From Clostridiales bacterium (lineage in GTDB: Bacteria; Bacillota; Clostridia; Lachnospirales; Anaerotignaceae): a DNA stretch of 14,546 nt. Location of the stretch: contig JAGZLR010000052.1 of the NCBI GenBank assembly GCA_018364635.1, positions 1-14,546 on the forward strand. The letters run 5' to 3'. The position numbers and the translations under genes were made by a program. Every line of letters starts with the position of its first letter. Position 1 is the stretch's first letter. The notes below the pieces were generated by a model. The model searched no databases, was not told where the DNA came from, and worked only from the letters and a program-made list of their open reading frames with translations. This document shows, in pieces, positions 6,731 to 14,526 of this stretch.

Positions 6731-8680
6731 TTAATTACTTGAACTGATAAACTGTTCTATAAATTCTTCTTCTGTCAATACTTGTACTCCTAGTTCCTTT
6801 GCCTTTTTATTTTTTGCTGAAGTGGAATAGGCATCATTATTAATTAAATAATTTGTTTTTTTCGTAACAGAAGCTGCCACATTTCCTCCAAGCCTTTCAA
6901 TTTCTTCTTTCAATTTTCTTCTATTTTCAAATTTTGCTAGATCCCCCGTGATTACAAAAGTGGTTCCGCTTAAAGGCAAATAATCAGAAGGCATCTCAGA
7001 TTCTTTTAAAACTAAATATTTTAATGCATCTTCTATTAACTCCATATTCTCTTTTACATGAAAGTATTTGTAAATACTATGGGCAATCACTTCTCCAAAT
7101 CCATCAATGGCAACCAATTCCTCTTGAGACATTGCTACAATCTTCTCTAAATCGTATGCCGTATTTTTACAAAGCAGCTTAGCATTGCTTAACCCCACAT
7201 GATTAATTCCCAGAGCATAGATAAAATTAGGAAGTTGCACTATTTTAGCTTTTTCTATTGCCGTGACTAAATTATCAAACGATTTTTTTCCAAATCCCTC
7301 TAAAGAAACAATTTCTTCCTCATGATCGACTAAACGAAAAATATCAGGGTAAACTTTTACCAACCCTAAATCTACAAACTTTTTTAATGTTTCCTCAGAC
7401 AATCCTTCAATATTCATAGCATCACGGCTGACAAAATGTGCGAGGCTTAAAACTCTCTGTGCCTGACAGTTTGGATTTGTACAATAAAGTGCTTTTCCTT
7501 CTCGTAGCATTCTGACTTCTGTTTCCCCTCCACAAACAGGACAGATTTTTGGTACTGAAATCGGGCCACTTTTTGTCAAATTCTCTGCAATTTGGGGGAT
7601 AATCATATTTGCCTTATACACTTTAATCTTGTCACCAATTCCTAATTGCAGCTCTTCCAAAATGCTAACATTATGGACACTTGCTCGATTAACTGTTGTT
7701 CCTTCCAATTCTACAGGATCAAAAACAGCGATAGGATTGATTAAACCTGTCCTTGAAGTATTCCAGATAATCTCTTTCAGACGGGTCTGAGCCATCTCAT
7801 CTGCCCATTTAAAAGCAATAGAATCTCTTGGAAATTTAGAAGTAGATCCCAAACTTTTTCCATAAGATATACTGCAATATGTCAAAACTAAGCCGTCTGA
7901 AGGGAATTCATTTTCTTCCACTTTTTTTTCAAATCTTATGACTGTATCAATAATATTATCTTCTGTTACCCTCTGATATTCCACAGTCTCAAAACCCAAA
8001 GATTTTAAGAAAGCAAGCTGTTCCTCTCTATCTTCAAAGTACATTCCCTCCGCTTGAACCAAAGCGAAAGCCAAAAAAGACACTTTTCTATGGAGTAAAA
8101 CTTCATTAGAAAGCTGTCGAACCGTACCACTACATAAATTTCTAGGATTTTTATATTTCTCGTCATCAGGCAAAAGTTCATTAATTCGCTCAAACTCTTT
8201 ATAAGAAATCAGACCTTCTCCTCGTAACAAAAGTTCTCCTGAAAAAGGAATCTGAGAAGGCAAATTGACAAAAAATTTTGCATTGTGTGTGATGTCCTCG
8301 CCAATTTCTCCATTTCCTCTTGTTACAGCCTGATATAGTTTTCCCTCTCTATAGCGAAGTACAATTGTCAATCCATCCATTTTCCAACTCAATAATCCTT
8401 CATGCCCTTCGAGCCAGCTTTTAAGCTTTTGTGGATCCTTTGTTTTGTCCAATGATAACATACGGCTTTCATGCCGAATTTTTGTCAAATTACTTAAAAC
8501 AGTAAAGCCAACCCTTTGTGTTGGACTGTCCTGAGAAATAATGCCTGTCTCTTTTTCTAATTGTACTAGCTCATCATAAAGTTGATCAAATTCATGATCA
8601 CTCATAATTGGTTGATCTTTTTGATAATACATTTCAGAAGCGTGATTCAGTATTTGAACCAATTCTTTTCTACGATCCAT
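6731..8680 (-). CDS. ligA: NAD-dependent DNA ligase LigA (divergent Lachnospiraceae-type)
   Basis: Seals nicks in duplex DNA using NAD+. The 649-residue protein has all usual domains: Ia (YYxxDxPxMSDxEFD, 18-32; DSPTQRVG, 51-58), adenylation domain with K100 in WKMDGL, TRGNGEIGED (120-129), LLRGE (151-155), NPRNLCSGTVRQL (178-190) and AFKW (289-292), OB fold, zinc finger (C380, C383, C400, C405), helix-hairpin-helix region (about 415-545), and BRCT domain (about 568-645). It is a little shorter than the usual 665-680. Oddities: the acidic residue two before the catalytic lysine (ExKxDG) is S98, the motif IV lysine (DGxVxK) is T267, and RAGDVIP is KANMIIP. I recall these in Lachnospiraceae ligases, so they look like a clade feature. 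CAGGAG, 7 nt upstream of ATG, overlaps the end of cca. Last gene of its operon. Confidence 0.93.
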   Translation of the reverse strand: MDRRKELVQILNHASEMYYQKDQPIMSDHEFDQLYDELVQLEKETGIISQDSPTQRVGFTVLSNLTKIRHESRMLSLDKTKDPQKLKSWLEGHEGLLSWKMDGLTIVLRYREGKLYQAVTRGNGEIGEDITHNAKFFVNLPSQIPFSGELLLRGEGLISYKEFERINELLPDDEKYKNPRNLCSGTVRQLSNEVLLHRKVSFLAFALVQAEGMYFEDREEQLAFLKSLGFETVEYQRVTEDNIIDTVIRFEKKVEENEFPSDGLVLTYCSISYGKSLGSTSKFPRDSIAFKWADEMAQTRLKEIIWNTSRTGLINPIAVFDPVELEGTTVNRASVHNVSILEELQLGIGDKIKVYKANMIIPQIAENLTKSGPISVPKICPVCGGETEVRMLREGKALYCTNPNCQAQRVLSLAHFVSRDAMNIEGLSEETLKKFVDLGLVKVYPDIFRLVDHEEEIVSLEGFGKKSFDNLVTAIEKAKIVQLPNFIYALGINHVGLSNAKLLCKNTAYDLEKIVAMSQEELVAIDGFGEVIAHSIYKYFHVKENMELIEDALKYLVLKESEMPSDYLPLSGTTFVITGDLAKFENRRKLKEEIERLGGNVAASVTKKTNYLINNDAYSTSAKNKKAKELGVQVLTEEEFIEQFISSSN

Positions 8681-8685
8681 ATTTT

Positions 8686-10029
8686 TTACTCCTGATTCAT
8701 TATTTGTTTTTGAACTTCTTCCAAAAGAATCGCCCTTTGGTTTGGTACTTCTTCATCAATCACCTTTTTTAATAAAAAACGTAATAGTTCTCCTAATTCT
8801 TTTCCCTGAGGAATCCCAATCGAGATTAAATCTCGTCCCGAAACCGCTAATTCCTTAATAGAACAACACAATTTCTTTTTCATTACATCTTCTAAAACAA
8901 GTTTTACAGCTTCTATCCTATGGAGTTTATTCTCTCTGTCATAATCTGATTGTCCTAGTACATCTGCCTTCTGTACTTCTAACAACATATGGAAATTATC
9001 TTCCCCAATTTTCCCTAACAAACGCCTCACCTTTTTTATATCAGGCTCCATGTGGTAATCATGATATCCAATAAGAAGACAAACTGTGTTTATAGTATCA
9101 TTATCATATTTTAGATGCTTCATTATTTTTTCGGCCAACTGTGCGCTTTTTTTAGGATGACCATAAAAATGACCGATACCATTTTGATCCATAGTGAAAC
9201 ATTCTGGCTTCGCTATATCATGAAACAGCAACGCAAGACGAAGAACAGCAACAGGCCTAACACATAGTAAACTTTCAACGGTGTGACGGTAAACATCATA
9301 ATAATGATGAGGATTATGCTGATTAAAACCAAACATCTCTTTTAGTTCTGGAATAAAAACAGCAAATAAATCTCTATACGTTAAAAGCATTGTTCCAACT
9401 TTCTGACCACATAATAATTTATTCAACTCGCTAATCAAACGCTCACTTGCAATATTATTTAAAAGCTCCTTATTTTTATGAATACTTATAGAAGTTTCTT
9501 CTTCAATTTCAAAATTTAAGACAGAAGCAAATCTCACTGCTCTAAGAAGCCTAAGTGCATCTTCTTTGAATCGATCATCTGCATTTCCAACACAACGGAC
9601 TTTTTTTCTCTCTAGATCCATAGCACCACCAAAAAAATCTTGTAGTCCTCTATATGGATGATACGCCATAGCATTCACTGTAAAATCTCTACGACTTAAG
9701 TCCTCTTTTAAAGAAGCTGTAAATGTCACATGATCCGGTCTACGATGATCTGAATATGTTCCATCGATTCGGAAGGTTGTAATCTCTACAGGCTTATTTT
9801 CTATTAACACAGTAACAGTTCCATGCTTTAGACCTGTTTCAATGACACGATAGCCTTGAAAACAAGCAATCGTCTCTTTTGGTAATGCATTGGTTGTAAT
9901 ATCCCAGTCATTTGGAGTTCTTCCTAGTAAAGAATCCCTAACACAGCCGCCAACAACATAAGCCTCGTATCCCTCATTGGTCAATATGTCCAGTGCTTTT
10001 CTTGCATAAACAGGTATTTGAATTTGCAT
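8686..10029 (-). CDS. cca: CCA tRNA nucleotidyltransferase with HD domain
   Basis: Adds or repairs the 3' CCA of tRNAs from CTP and ATP without a template. The 447-residue class II enzyme shows the nucleotidyltransferase motif GGCVRD (27-32) with catalytic D41 and D43 (DWD), the ribose-recognition motif RRDFTVNAMAY (113-123), the DRFKEDALRLLRAVRF neck segment (152-167), and the ERLISELNKLL helix. A C-terminal HD domain follows with H249, H270-D271 (FHDIAKP) and H291, the residues of HD phosphohydrolases. It lies 37 nt after pcrA and 5 nt before ligA. ATG at 10029 has AAGGTGGAG about 8 nt upstream. The three tRNA genes in this window lack an encoded CCA, so the organism needs this enzyme. Identity is firm; separate CC- and A-adding enzymes are not excluded. 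Confidence 0.93.
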   Translation of the reverse strand: MQIQIPVYARKALDILTNEGYEAYVVGGCVRDSLLGRTPNDWDITTNALPKETIACFQGYRVIETGLKHGTVTVLIENKPVEITTFRIDGTYSDHRRPDHVTFTASLKEDLSRRDFTVNAMAYHPYRGLQDFFGGAMDLERKKVRCVGNADDRFKEDALRLLRAVRFASVLNFEIEEETSISIHKNKELLNNIASERLISELNKLLCGQKVGTMLLTYRDLFAVFIPELKEMFGFNQHNPHHYYDVYRHTVESLLCVRPVAVLRLALLFHDIAKPECFTMDQNGIGHFYGHPKKSAQLAEKIMKHLKYDNDTINTVCLLIGYHDYHMEPDIKKVRRLLGKIGEDNFHMLLEVQKADVLGQSDYDRENKLHRIEAVKLVLEDVMKKKLCCSIKELAVSGRDLISIGIPQGKELGELLRFLLKKVIDEEVPNQRAILLEEVQKQIMNQE

Positions 10030-10066
10030 ATACTATTCACTCCACCTTATTCTATTGTATCAAAAC

Positions 10067-12292
10067 TTAATCTACCTTAATCAATTTTGATAACTTTGAC
10101 ATAAACTTTCGCACAACCCCGTTTTGAAAAGTCACTCCAATTTCATAATCTGCACCAGCTGGGGAAATGGCCGTCACTGTACCAATTCCATACTTTGGTG
10201 CTCGGACTTTATCCCCTACAACAAAAACAGGTTTCGTATCTAAAGGTGCCGGTATATCCTTACGTTTCTCTGCAGAAAAAATACCACCATATGGAGAAGG
10301 TTTTTCAAATACTTTTCTCTTAGGTGACAAATGCGTAGTTGGCTTTATTACTGCACTTCTTTTTATTGGCTCATCAATTAAGTTTTGTGGCACTTCTTTT
10401 AAAAATCTAGATGGAGAACTATACTGTGTCATACCATGCTGCATCCTACATTTGGCATAGGTCATATATAACTCTACTCTTGCTCTCGTAATGCCCACAT
10501 AACATAATCTACGTTCTTCCTCTATCTCATTAGGGCCCCCATACATTATGGATCGATAACTAGGAAATACGCCCTCTTCCATTCCACACATAAAAACATA
10601 TGGAAACTCCAGACCCTTTGCACTGTGTATTGTCATTAAAACAACAGTGTTTTCTCCTTCTGTAAAAGAATCCACATCTGCAACCAAAGAAACATCTTCT
10701 AAAAATGCTGCCAATGATGGATCATCTGATGCTTTTTTAAATTCCATCGCCTTATTTACGAATTCGTCTAAATTTTCAATTCTTCCCAGTGCTTCTTCTG
10801 TCCCCTCATCAGTCAACTCACGAATATACTGTGTTTTTTGAAAGATATTATCCATTAAATTTACGATATCCATTGTTTCTGCATCCATTCTTAACCCTTT
10901 TAAAAGTTCTGAAAACTCACGCAGCTTTTTTGCCCGTGTTTTCAGTTCAGGCAACTCGTCCAGATGATCTAAGGCATCAAAAAAACTCATTTCATGACTT
11001 TTCGCATAATCACTTACCCGTTCTACACTGGTATCTCCAATTCCTCTTTTGGGAACATTGATAATTCTCCGCATTGCAATATCATCAGAAGGATTATTAA
11101 TTACTTTTAAATAAGAAAGAATATCGCGAATTTCTTTTCTCTCATAGAACCTTGTACCACCAAAAAGACGATAGGGAATAGAATGCTTTACAAGCTGATC
11201 TTCCAGCGCACGTGACTGAGCATTTGTGCGATAAAGCATAGCAAAATCAGAATATGCTCTTCCATTTTTTACATATTCCTCAATTCTCTCACAAACAAAA
11301 CGAGCCTCTTCCTGTTCCGTCTCTGTACGACAAAGATGAATAGTTCTTCCCACTTCATTTTCAGTCCAAAGACTCTTCTCTTTTCGTGCTATATTATTAT
11401 GTATCACAGCATTTGCTGCATCCAATATCGTTTTCGTGGATCGGTAATTCTGTTCTAATTTTATTACAACAGCCGATGGGAAATCATTTTCAAAATCTAG
11501 AATGTTTCTAATATTCGCACCTCTCCAGCTATAAATACTTTGGTCATCATCTCCTACAACGCATAAATTTCCATACTTAGAAGCCAAAAGTCTAACTAAC
11601 TCATATTGACTTGTATTGGTATCTTGATACTCATCCACCATAATATAACGGAATTTTTCTTGATATCTTTCTAAAATATCAGGGCAAGTACGAAAAAGCA
11701 AGACAGTTTTATAGATTAAATCGTCAAAATCCAGTGCATTACTTTGTTTTAAAATACGTTGATAAACAGAGTATACTTTTGCAAACTTCTCTTTTCGTAA
11801 ATCTCCACCCGATTTTGCCGCATAGTCTTCTGGAGAAATCAATTCGTCTTTTTGTGAGCTAATTTCAGCCATAGCCGCCTTAACTGTAAATGTTTTATCT
11901 GTAATACTGAAATTAAGCTGCTTAAATGCTTCTTTCATCGCTTTTTCCTGGTCATCTGAATCATAAATGGAAAAACTTCTAGAAAAGCCAATCCGATCAA
12001 TATCTCTGCGAAGAATGCGTACACAGGTAGAATGAAACGTACTGATCCAAATATCTTCAGCATCTCTTCCAATCAGAGCATTCACTCTCTCTTTCATTTC
12101 TCTTGCTGCTTTATTTGTAAATGTGATCGCTAAAATATTCCATGGACGAATCCCTTCATCAATCAAATGGGCAATCCGAACAGTAAGTGCTCCAGTTTTC
12201 CCGCTTCCTGCGCCCGCTAAAACTAATACCGGACCTTCTATCTGCAATACAGCCTTTTTTTGCATTGGATTTAAATTCTCAAAATTTATCAT
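10067..12292 (-). CDS. pcrA: ATP-dependent DNA helicase PcrA (UvrD/Rep family, SF1A)
   Basis: 3'-to-5' helicase for nucleotide excision repair, rolling-circle replication and removal of RecA or stalled RNA polymerase. The 741-residue product has all SF1A motifs: Q motif NPMQKKAV (8-15), Walker A AGAGSGKT (26-33), Ia TFTNKAAREMKER (57-69), II VDEYQDTN (219-226), III GDDDQSIYSWRGA (247-259), IV LEQNYRS, V MTIHSAKGLEF, VI EERRLCYVGITRAR. The C-terminal 45 residues (GDKVRAPKYGIGTV and onward) form the Tudor-like domain that binds RNA polymerase in PcrA/UvrD. The frame extends to an ATG at 12322 without a ribosome binding site; ATG at 12292 has GGAG 8 nt upstream and gives the typical PcrA N-terminus. 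It lies 72 nt after yerC and 37 nt before cca. No pcrB is present beside it. Confidence 0.95.
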   Translation of the reverse strand: MINFENLNPMQKKAVLQIEGPVLVLAGAGSGKTGALTVRIAHLIDEGIRPWNILAITFTNKAAREMKERVNALIGRDAEDIWISTFHSTCVRILRRDIDRIGFSRSFSIYDSDDQEKAMKEAFKQLNFSITDKTFTVKAAMAEISSQKDELISPEDYAAKSGGDLRKEKFAKVYSVYQRILKQSNALDFDDLIYKTVLLFRTCPDILERYQEKFRYIMVDEYQDTNTSQYELVRLLASKYGNLCVVGDDDQSIYSWRGANIRNILDFENDFPSAVVIKLEQNYRSTKTILDAANAVIHNNIARKEKSLWTENEVGRTIHLCRTETEQEEARFVCERIEEYVKNGRAYSDFAMLYRTNAQSRALEDQLVKHSIPYRLFGGTRFYERKEIRDILSYLKVINNPSDDIAMRRIINVPKRGIGDTSVERVSDYAKSHEMSFFDALDHLDELPELKTRAKKLREFSELLKGLRMDAETMDIVNLMDNIFQKTQYIRELTDEGTEEALGRIENLDEFVNKAMEFKKASDDPSLAAFLEDVSLVADVDSFTEGENTVVLMTIHSAKGLEFPYVFMCGMEEGVFPSYRSIMYGGPNEIEEERRLCYVGITRARVELYMTYAKCRMQHGMTQYSSPSRFLKEVPQNLIDEPIKRSAVIKPTTHLSPKRKVFEKPSPYGGIFSAEKRKDIPAPLDTKPVFVVGDKVRAPKYGIGTVTAISPAGADYEIGVTFQNGVVRKFMSKLSKLIKVD

Positions 12293-12300
12293 TTTATTTA

Positions 12301-12304
12301 CTCC
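12301..12304 (-). promoter_or_regulatory. Ribosome binding site that sets the pcrA start at 12292
   Basis: GGAG in the context AATGGAGT on the minus strand, 8 nt before ATG at 12292. The in-frame ATG at 12322 has no comparable site, and starting there would add ten residues not expected in PcrA. Confidence 0.55.
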
Positions 12305-12328
12305 ATTTTCTTTTTTAAGCATAGAAAT

Positions 12329-12348
12329 AGGAAGCCCGAAAACTTCCT
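12329..12348 (-). repeat. Short inverted repeat between yerC and pcrA
   Basis: Minus strand AGGAAG, 8-nt loop, CTTCCT, followed by a T-rich but interrupted tract. It could be a weak terminator or attenuator that lowers pcrA expression relative to yerC, or an mRNA-stabilising hairpin. The stem is only 6 bp, so I give it little weight. Confidence 0.3.
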
Positions 12349-12364
12349 TTCCAAATAAACCATA

Positions 12365-12685
12365 TTATATTTCCTCATCATCTGAGCTTTCTGTATCTTG
12401 AGGTTTCAGTCTATTTAAAGCCATTGTATAGCCATCATTACCATAAATAAGAGAACGATTTACTCTACTAATGGTAGCAGTCGATGCACCTGTTTTCTCT
12501 GCAATTTCAATATAAGTACATTTCCTATCCAACATCTCTGCGACTGCAAGTCTTTGTGCGATTGCTCGAATCTCATGTACTGTACATAAATCTTCAAAAA
12601 GTTTATAGCACTCATCAATATCTTTTAATGTCAAAACACAGGCAAAAAGTCTGTCTGTCATTTCATTCTTAATTTTAGGATTCAT
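12365..12685 (-). CDS. yerC: YerC/YecD family TrpR-related DNA-binding protein
   Basis: A 106-residue helical protein of the TrpR-like YerC/YecD family. The helix-turn-helix is at about 57-79, with CTYIEIAEKTGASTATISRV typical of the family; the N-terminal helices (about 10-50) carry the RLAVAEMLDRK segment that leads into it. The C-terminal tail is acidic (SSDDEEI). Family members resemble the tryptophan repressor fold, but the B. subtilis relative is not an established tryptophan regulator and its targets are unclear. ATG at 12685 has AAGGTGG 6 nt upstream. The place next to pcrA and ligA matches B. subtilis, where yerC lies upstream of pcrB-pcrA-ligA. It may autoregulate; a 5-bp repeat TTTAC/GTAAA lies upstream of the gene but is too short to call an operator. 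Confidence 0.88.
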   Translation of the reverse strand: MNPKIKNEMTDRLFACVLTLKDIDECYKLFEDLCTVHEIRAIAQRLAVAEMLDRKCTYIEIAEKTGASTATISRVNRSLIYGNDGYTMALNRLKPQDTESSDDEEI

Positions 12686-12763
12686 TATAGACCACCTTTA
12701 CTGCGTTTAGCTTTATACTTTCTTATATCCTAACATTTTACAGCGCTAAAGTAAAGCAGTTTG

Positions 12764-13468
12764 TTATACATAAGCAAGAAATTTTTCTTTGGAAAAATTT
12801 ACAATTAGCTCACTTGGAAATTCGATTTTGTCTAACAAAGCCCTAACTCGACCAAAATTTCCAATAGCAGAAGAAAAATGAGCATCAGAGTTAACAATAA
12901 TAGGACAATCATATTTCATACAACTTAGAAGAATTTCCTTCATTATTACTTCACTACCTACCCGAAATCCATTAGGATCTAAAGACGCATTATTCATTTC
13001 AATCAGTGTATGCGTTTCCAATGCAGCACATACGATCTCATCCACATCGATAGGACATCTAGGATCCCCTGGATGTCCTAGAATATGGATCAAAGGATTT
13101 TCCATCGCTCCAATCAAAGCCCGCGTATTCTCTTTCTTTGTTCCAAAAGGAATACAAATTGGATGCATACTGGCGATTGCAAAGTCCATTGTCTTTAGGC
13201 TCTCCTCAGGTATATCCAATCCTCCTTGATAGTCAACAATATTTACCTCCGCACCTAGATATAATATCAAATCGTCAAACTGACGTGGAACAGCCCTATA
13301 GTTTTGAAAGTAAATTAATGGTGTGCCATTAGGCATTGCTGGCCCATGCTCAGTTACCCCTAAAAAGCTCAGACCTATTCTTTGTGCAACAGAAATATTT
13401 TCTTGTAAAGTACTAAATGCATGTCCACTAACCAGTGTATGTGTATGCATATCCATCAAAAAATCCAT
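12764..13468 (-). CDS. PHP-domain metallohydrolase, YcdX-like phosphatase
   Basis: A 234-residue PHP-superfamily protein close in layout to E. coli YcdX, a trinuclear metal phosphatase. All nine expected metal ligands are present: H8 and H10 (DMHTHT), H16 (SGHAFST), H41 (TEHGP), E74 (GAEVN), H102 (ASMHP), H132 (GHPGDP), D195 and H197 (SDAHF). IEMNN (156-160) and the KILD-like end also match YcdX. It lacks the polymerase and histidinol phosphatase context, so a small phosphorylated metabolite is the likely substrate, unidentified. The frame extends to an ATG at 13510, but ATG at 13468 has AAGGAGG 9 nt upstream and yields the normal length. It starts 5 nt after the stop of the arginase-like gene, so the two are probably made together. 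Family assignment is firm, substrate unknown. Confidence 0.87.
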   Translation of the reverse strand: MDFLMDMHTHTLVSGHAFSTLQENISVAQRIGLSFLGVTEHGPAMPNGTPLIYFQNYRAVPRQFDDLILYLGAEVNIVDYQGGLDIPEESLKTMDFAIASMHPICIPFGTKKENTRALIGAMENPLIHILGHPGDPRCPIDVDEIVCAALETHTLIEMNNASLDPNGFRVGSEVIMKEILLSCMKYDCPIIVNSDAHFSSAIGNFGRVRALLDKIEFPSELIVNFSKEKFLAYV

Positions 13469-13472
13469 CAAA

Positions 13473-14219
13473 TTAAACCTCCTTTTCCATCTGTAACTGA
13501 AATAAATCATTTATCAATTGAATCAAACGCCTGTTTGCCTCATTATTAATAGCACTATTTTGCATATTTTCATAATAACAATTTGTATTTTCCCATTCAC
13601 CGCAAATATCTACTCCGATAGCCCGACGGTACTGAAAAACTACATGGAGCATCTGCTCCAATTCTTCCAATTGCATCGTTCCTTGATCCCAATTAGTCTT
13701 CACAACTTTTGGCGAAAGAACATCTTTATCAATTGATATATATACGGCTTGTTGCTCTTGTTCCATTTGTTTTTGCAATTTTTCTATGCAATCCAAAAAA
13801 AGTACTCTTTTTCTTAAATTTTCTGGAATTTCATCAATCAGTAATGGATTAATGCCGATCCCTATAACACGGTTTAAAAACCGATTAGTTTCAATTACCT
13901 CTTTTACCCAGCTGCCACAAGAAAGGAGTCCTCCAAAGTTTGCTTCATGCAAGTCCGGATGAAAATCAAAATACACTAAATCAAACGGCTGGTTTACTTT
14001 TTCCAGCCAAATTTTTGTTACATAATGGTAATTTCCAGAATCAATAATGTGAATGCCTTCAGAAGAAAATTTCTCAATTCTACTTTTTATTTCTAATTCA
14101 CTTTCCTCTGTACAATAACAGTTTATCCCGTGAATATCTGCACAGGAAATCCATGGAAAATTAGATAAATACGGCTCATCTTCATATATACCAGAAAAGT
14201 TCATTACTAAAACATTCAT
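13473..14219 (-). CDS. Arginase-fold (ureohydrolase-like) protein of unknown substrate
   Basis: A 248-residue protein with the arginase/deacetylase-fold metal motifs but not the standard arginase sequence. Six likely Mn ligands can be placed: H65 in GNYHY (arginase GGDHS), D85, H87 and D89 in DFHPD (arginase DAHxD), and D164 and D166 in SIDKDVLSP (arginase SFDxDxxDP). A Trp-rich TNWDQGTM (175-182) replaces GTPxxGG, and GVDICGE ends with E208 where ureohydrolases often carry Glu. It is shorter than arginase (about 300). Substrate-loop residues differ, so I do not call it arginase, agmatinase or formiminoglutamase. The frame extends to 14255, but ATG at 14219 has GAGGG 5 nt upstream and the N-terminus NVLVMNFSG begins the first beta strand. 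It is paired with the PHP gene. It follows the tRNA terminator directly, with no clear promoter seen. Confidence 0.75.
   Translation of the reverse strand: MNVLVMNFSGIYEDEPYLSNFPWISCADIHGINCYCTEESELEIKSRIEKFSSEGIHIIDSGNYHYVTKIWLEKVNQPFDLVYFDFHPDLHEANFGGLLSCGSWVKEVIETNRFLNRVIGIGINPLLIDEIPENLRKRVLFLDCIEKLQKQMEQEQQAVYISIDKDVLSPKVVKTNWDQGTMQLEELEQMLHVVFQYRRAIGVDICGEWENTNCYYENMQNSAINNEANRRLIQLINDLFQLQMEKEV
13478..13484 (-). promoter_or_regulatory. Ribosome binding site that sets the PHP gene start at 13468
   Basis: AAGGAGG on the minus strand, 9 nt before ATG at 13468. It forms part of the last codons of the upstream arginase-like gene, which suggests translational coupling. Confidence 0.75.
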
Positions 14220-14243
14220 ATTATCCCTCATTTCTGAACCTAA

Positions 14244-14277
14244 CAAAAAAATCACGTCTTAAATTTTAAGACGTGAT
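14244..14277 (-). terminator. Rho-independent terminator behind the tRNA cluster
   Basis: An almost perfect palindrome at 14251-14277, two 13-nt arms (ATCACGTCTTAAA and its complement) around one central base, followed on the minus strand by a T-run over 14244-14250. It begins 8 nt after the 3' end of tRNA-Pro and ends about 25 nt before the arginase-like start codon. Confidence 0.9.
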
Positions 14278-14284
14278 CTTACAG

Positions 14285-14359
14285 TCGGGGTGACAAGATT
14301 CGAACTTGCGACCTCCTGATCCCAAATCAGGCGCGCTAGCCAAGCTACGCTACACCCCG
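14285..14359 (-). tRNA. tRNA-Pro (anticodon UGG)
   Basis: Minus strand cloverleaf of 75 nt. Acceptor CGGGGTG pairs with CACCCCG, discriminator A. Anticodon stem CCTGA/TCAGG with loop TTTGGGA gives UGG. The T arm contains GTTCGAATC. No CCA is encoded; CTG follows the discriminator. It is the last tRNA before the terminator. Confidence 0.95.
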
Positions 14360-14363
14360 AAGA

Positions 14364-14437
14364 TAGCGGAGAAGGGATTTGAACCCCTGACACTGCGGGT
14401 ATGAACCGCATGCTCTAGCCAACTGAGCTACTCCGCC
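14364..14437 (-). tRNA. tRNA-Met (anticodon CAU), elongator type
   Basis: Minus strand cloverleaf of 74 nt. Acceptor GGCGGAG pairs with CTCCGCT (first pair G-U), discriminator A. Anticodon stem TGCGG/CCGCA with loop TTCATAC gives CAU. The paired first position and sequence GGCGGAGTAGCTCAG resemble Firmicute elongator tRNA-Met, not initiator, which begins with an unpaired C. An Ile-lysidine tRNA is unlikely. No CCA is encoded. It is 4 nt upstream of tRNA-Pro. Confidence 0.93.
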
Positions 14438-14453
14438 ATATGATAAAATAAAA

Positions 14454-14526
14454 TGGGAGTTATAGGGCTCGAACCTATGACCCTCTGCTTGTAAGGCAGA
14501 TGCTCTCCCAGCTGAGCTAAACTCCC
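14454..14526 (-). tRNA. tRNA-Val (anticodon UAC)
   Basis: Minus strand cloverleaf of 73 nt. Acceptor GGGAGTT pairs with AACTCCC, discriminator A. Anticodon stem TCTGC/GCAGA with loop CTTACAA gives UAC. The T arm contains GTTCGAGCC. No CCA is encoded. A 16-nt AT-rich spacer separates it from tRNA-Met. The cluster may continue beyond the window edge. Confidence 0.95.

Noticed and set aside
8005..8193. Minus-strand 62-codon frame inside ligA
   Set aside because: It is another frame of the ligase gene with no start signal and no recognisable sequence.
12715..12763. Possible yerC promoter (TTTAGC, 17 nt, TATAAG) with a TTTAC/GTAAA repeat
   Set aside because: The -35 matches only 3 of 6 positions and the repeat is 5 bp; too weak to list as a feature, though a promoter somewhere in this gap is plausible.
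13473..14219. Annotation as arginase, agmatinase or formiminoglutamase
   Set aside because: Metal ligands fit the fold, but the substrate-loop motifs and length do not match any of these enzymes.
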